From: Salinibacterium sp. TMP30
GTDB lineage: Bacteria > Actinomycetota > Actinomycetes > Actinomycetales > Microbacteriaceae
DNA: 64,000 nucleotides
Reading direction: 5' to 3'
Assembly: GCF_038397785.1 (NCBI RefSeq)
Contig: NZ_CP151642.1
Coordinates: forward strand, 2,542,001 to 2,606,000
Part shown: positions 62,431-64,000 of the stretch, in pieces
Layout of the letters: every line of letters begins with the position of its first letter
Numbering within the stretch: the first letter of the stretch is position 1
The notes under the pieces: model-generated
The model's database searches: none
Seen by the model: the letters and a program-made list of their open reading frames with translations, nothing else
Told to the model about the DNA's origin: nothing
Position numbers and translations under genes: made by a program

Positions 62431-62459
62431 TTGCCCTAGGGAATAGCGGTGCGTAAATT
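62431..62459 (+). promoter_or_regulatory. Candidate promoter of tRNA-Gly
   Basis: TTGCCC (62431-62436) and TAAATT (62454-62459) with an optimal 17-bp spacer place transcription about 16 bp before the tRNA. The same TTGCCC -35 hexamer appears before xthA. Confidence 0.55.
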
Positions 62460-62482
62460 GTATTGAACGGCTGCTGCCGTGT

Positions 62483-62553
62483 GCGGATGTAGTTCAGTGG
62501 CAGAACTTCAGCTTCCCAAGCTGATAGCGCGGGTTCGATTCCCGTCATCCGCT
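62483..62553 (+). tRNA. tRNA-Gly, anticodon CCC
   Basis: The cloverleaf is clear. The acceptor stem GCGGATG pairs with CATCCGC and the anticodon stem TCAGC with GCTGA. The loop T-T-C-C-C-A-A has anticodon CCC (reads GGG), and the T arm GCGGG-TTCGATT-CCCGT has one G-T pair. The discriminator is T and no CCA is encoded. Confidence 0.93.
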
Positions 62554-62599
62554 CCGAGTGTTCGTGTTCCCCGTTAACGACGGATGAGCTCAGGGCCAC

Positions 62600-63586
62600 C
62601 TAGTCGGTGAACTGGACCCCACCGTTGTGTCGGCGGCGATCAACGCTGAGGGTGAGCACGTCGGGGCGCGAGTAGTGGCCCGCGACATCGAGGTCATGGC
62701 TGTGTGCGTTTCGCGCACCCAAATCTAGGGTCGCAATGATGGTGCACGCTTCGCCAACAACGGGCTCGACAACCCAAGACCCGTCGGGGCCGACCACGCC
62801 AGAACCGCCACTGAAGAGGAGACCCTGCTCGGGAGCATCCGGCCCAACCCCCTGCCGGTAGGCGGCACGAAGCTCACTAGGCACATCATCCGTCGACAGG
62901 TATTGGCCAGCACAGATCACGAAACAGCGACCCTCAAAGGCGTACGAACGCGACGCGATGTGATGCATCTCGGGAACGTCAGGCCACGCCGCAATATGGA
63001 TCTGCTCATCCTGCGCATGCAGTGCTTGGCGCGCGAGCGGATTCCAGTGCTCCCAACACACCAGCCCACCCACACGCCCAGCGGGAGTATCAACAACCCG
63101 AAGACCGGCACCGTCCCCCGCGCCCCACACAATTCGTTCGGTGTGCGTTGGGGTGAGCTTGCGATGCAGATTCAGCGTGCTGCCGTCGGGGCCAATGGTG
63201 ATGAGCGAGTTGTACAGCGTGCCCGACTCGCGCCCGGCACGCTCATTCAGGCCCATCACAACAGTGACCGCATTACTGCGAGCAGCTTCTCGCACAGGCT
63301 CGAGATCATCCTCAGCAGACCCCGGCTCGCCAACAACGGGGCTCTCTTCTAGCAAACGTCGGTACCAGCCCTGAGCGACCTCGTCGCGCCACCCGGCCAG
63401 CCCAAACACCCACGCGGGGTAACAGGTCAACCACGTCTCGGGAAAGACCACCAACTGCGCGCCCTGCGCTGCGGCATCCGCAATGTGCGTCACCGCACGG
63501 CGGAACGACTCTGCAAGATCAAGAACGGCAGCAGGATGTTGGATGATCGCCACTGTCGTCTCGGTCCCAGAACTATGCGCTGCCAT
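62600..63586 (-). CDS. Nitrilase (aliphatic/arylacetonitrilase-like)
   Basis: About 328 residues from the ATG at 63586. The frame extends to 63676, but that would overlap the upstream gene fully in its C-terminus. The triad is visible: Glu50 in VVFPETW, Lys143 in HRKLTPTHTE and Cys177 in GLVCWEHWNPLAR. The CWEHWNPL form marks true nitrilases, which convert nitriles to acids and ammonia, rather than amidases. It overlaps the upstream nitrilase-superfamily gene by 14 bp, so they are co-translated. The tRNA-Gly lies 46 bp past its end, on the other strand. Confidence 0.88.
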   Translation of the reverse strand: MAAHSSGTETTVAIIQHPAAVLDLAESFRRAVTHIADAAAQGAQLVVFPETWLTCYPAWVFGLAGWRDEVAQGWYRRLLEESPVVGEPGSAEDDLEPVREAARSNAVTVVMGLNERAGRESGTLYNSLITIGPDGSTLNLHRKLTPTHTERIVWGAGDGAGLRVVDTPAGRVGGLVCWEHWNPLARQALHAQDEQIHIAAWPDVPEMHHIASRSYAFEGRCFVICAGQYLSTDDVPSELRAAYRQGVGPDAPEQGLLFSGGSGVVGPDGSWVVEPVVGEACTIIATLDLGARNAHSHDLDVAGHYSRPDVLTLSVDRRRHNGGVQFTD

Positions 63587-64000
63587 GAGCACGCCTTTCG
63601 GCCTCGAAATACAGTTCCGGGCGCCGGTCGGCATGAACGTCATTAAGTTCACTGATTTTTTTGTTGCGCGCGTCACTCAGGTCAAGCTGGGCAACATGCA
63701 TGCCGGCCTCGCCCAGTTCGAGTGTTGTGAGGGGGAAGCCATCAGCATCCACGATCACGCTGCCCCCCAGCCAGTCCTGCCCGCGTTCACGCCCGGCACG
63801 ATCCGCTGCGGCAACAAACATGCGGTTCGTTGCCGCCGCGGCCTGAACTTTGACGACCTCAATGGGCCGCTCACCCTCTGGTGCGGGATAGAGCGGCCAA
63901 TTCACCGGGCAACACAGCAGCTCTGCGCCCTCTAACGCGGCTGTGCGAACCCACTCAGGGAACTCAAGGTCGTAACACACCATCACACCGATACGTCCAA
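63573..64000 (-). CDS. Nitrilase-superfamily amidohydrolase, 3' part (cut by right edge)
   Basis: The C-terminal 142 codons of a carbon-nitrogen hydrolase; the start lies beyond 64000. The catalytic Cys region is at the edge, G-V-M-V-C-Y-D-L-E-F-P-E-W, followed by the typical NWPLYPAPEG and AAATNRMFVAAADRAGRE segments. CYDLEFPE suggests an amidase or omega-amidase-like branch, so with the true nitrilase downstream it could act on a related nitrile or amide. Glu and Lys of the triad are outside the window. Confidence 0.8.
   Translation of the reverse strand, partial: GRIGVMVCYDLEFPEWVRTAALEGAELLCCPVNWPLYPAPEGERPIEVVKVQAAAATNRMFVAAADRAGRERGQDWLGGSVIVDADGFPLTTLELGEAGMHVAQLDLSDARNKKISELNDVHADRRPELYFEAERRAHGSA

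Noticed and set aside
62414-62599. A 61-residue minus-strand frame containing M-T-G-I-E-P-A-L-S-A-W-E
   Set aside because: It is antisense to tRNA-Gly(CCC); this string is a familiar artefact of translating the reverse of a tRNA gene.

Overview
The window comes from a high-GC actinobacterium, most likely a Microbacteriaceae-type organism. The evidence is a dnaK-grpE-dnaJ-hspR operon with HspR-type inverted repeats, a C50-carotenoid cluster with split crtYe/crtYf lycopene cyclases and a crtEb elongase, an F420-type LLM oxidoreductase, a fused-type dCTP deaminase, and many GTG starts. The family assignment is inference. No rRNA, CRISPR array, prophage or insertion sequence was seen, and no stretch over 300 bp lacks a gene.

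Layout. (1) 1-13151, minus: the N-terminal 4,383 codons of a giant secreted protein that runs off the left edge. It has a signal peptide, an all-beta head, one atypical DUF11-like module and 33 DUF11/DUF7507-type repeats. The repeats follow a three-module higher-order period. (2) 13.4-17.7 kb: an orphan DNA methyltransferase coupled to a HAD phosphatase, a septum-formation-like membrane protein with decapeptide repeats, pyrE, and exonuclease III. (3) 17.7-26.1 kb: an N-domain-less ClpB under a HAIR element, then a GABA island of two semialdehyde dehydrogenases, a PucR regulator and gabT. (4) 26.3-32.7 kb: an rRNA methyltransferase, then a decaying accessory patch. Four genes here (AAA/DUF4143 ATPase, DUF4259-like, RidA, ASCH) each carry a frameshift, interspersed with an intact hydrolase and a lipoprotein, plus two tandem minisatellites. 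(5) 32.7-38.5 kb: a free Cache-domain protein, a FadR/GntR regulator and a divergent potADBC-type polyamine ABC transporter. (6) 38.6-46.0 kb, minus: a seven-gene operon for reductive pyrimidine/hydantoin catabolism (ureidopropionase, dihydropyrimidinase, LLM oxidoreductase) with a complete NMT1/SsuABC-like importer. (7) 46.3-52.8 kb: DUF2071 protein, hspR, dnaJ, grpE, dnaK with two HAIR elements, then divergent hipBA with three evenly spaced operator-like palindromes. (8) 52.9-60.1 kb: MFS transporter, MarR regulator, crtEb-Yf-Ye-I-B, idi, dcd. (9) 60.2-64 kb: PadR regulator, lipoprotein, TVP38-like membrane protein, tRNA-Gly(CCC) and two nitrilase-superfamily genes, the last cut by the right edge.

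How it works together. Polyamine uptake (region 5) and GABA transamination and oxidation (region 3) fit one nitrogen and carbon salvage route: putrescine to GABA to succinate. The pyrimidine operon yields beta-alanine and could feed similar aminotransferase chemistry. Chaperone genes at 18-20 kb and 47-51 kb share HAIR sites and are probably one HspR regulon, with hspR inside it. The crt genes and idi account for C50 carotenoid synthesis except for crtE, which is not in the window.
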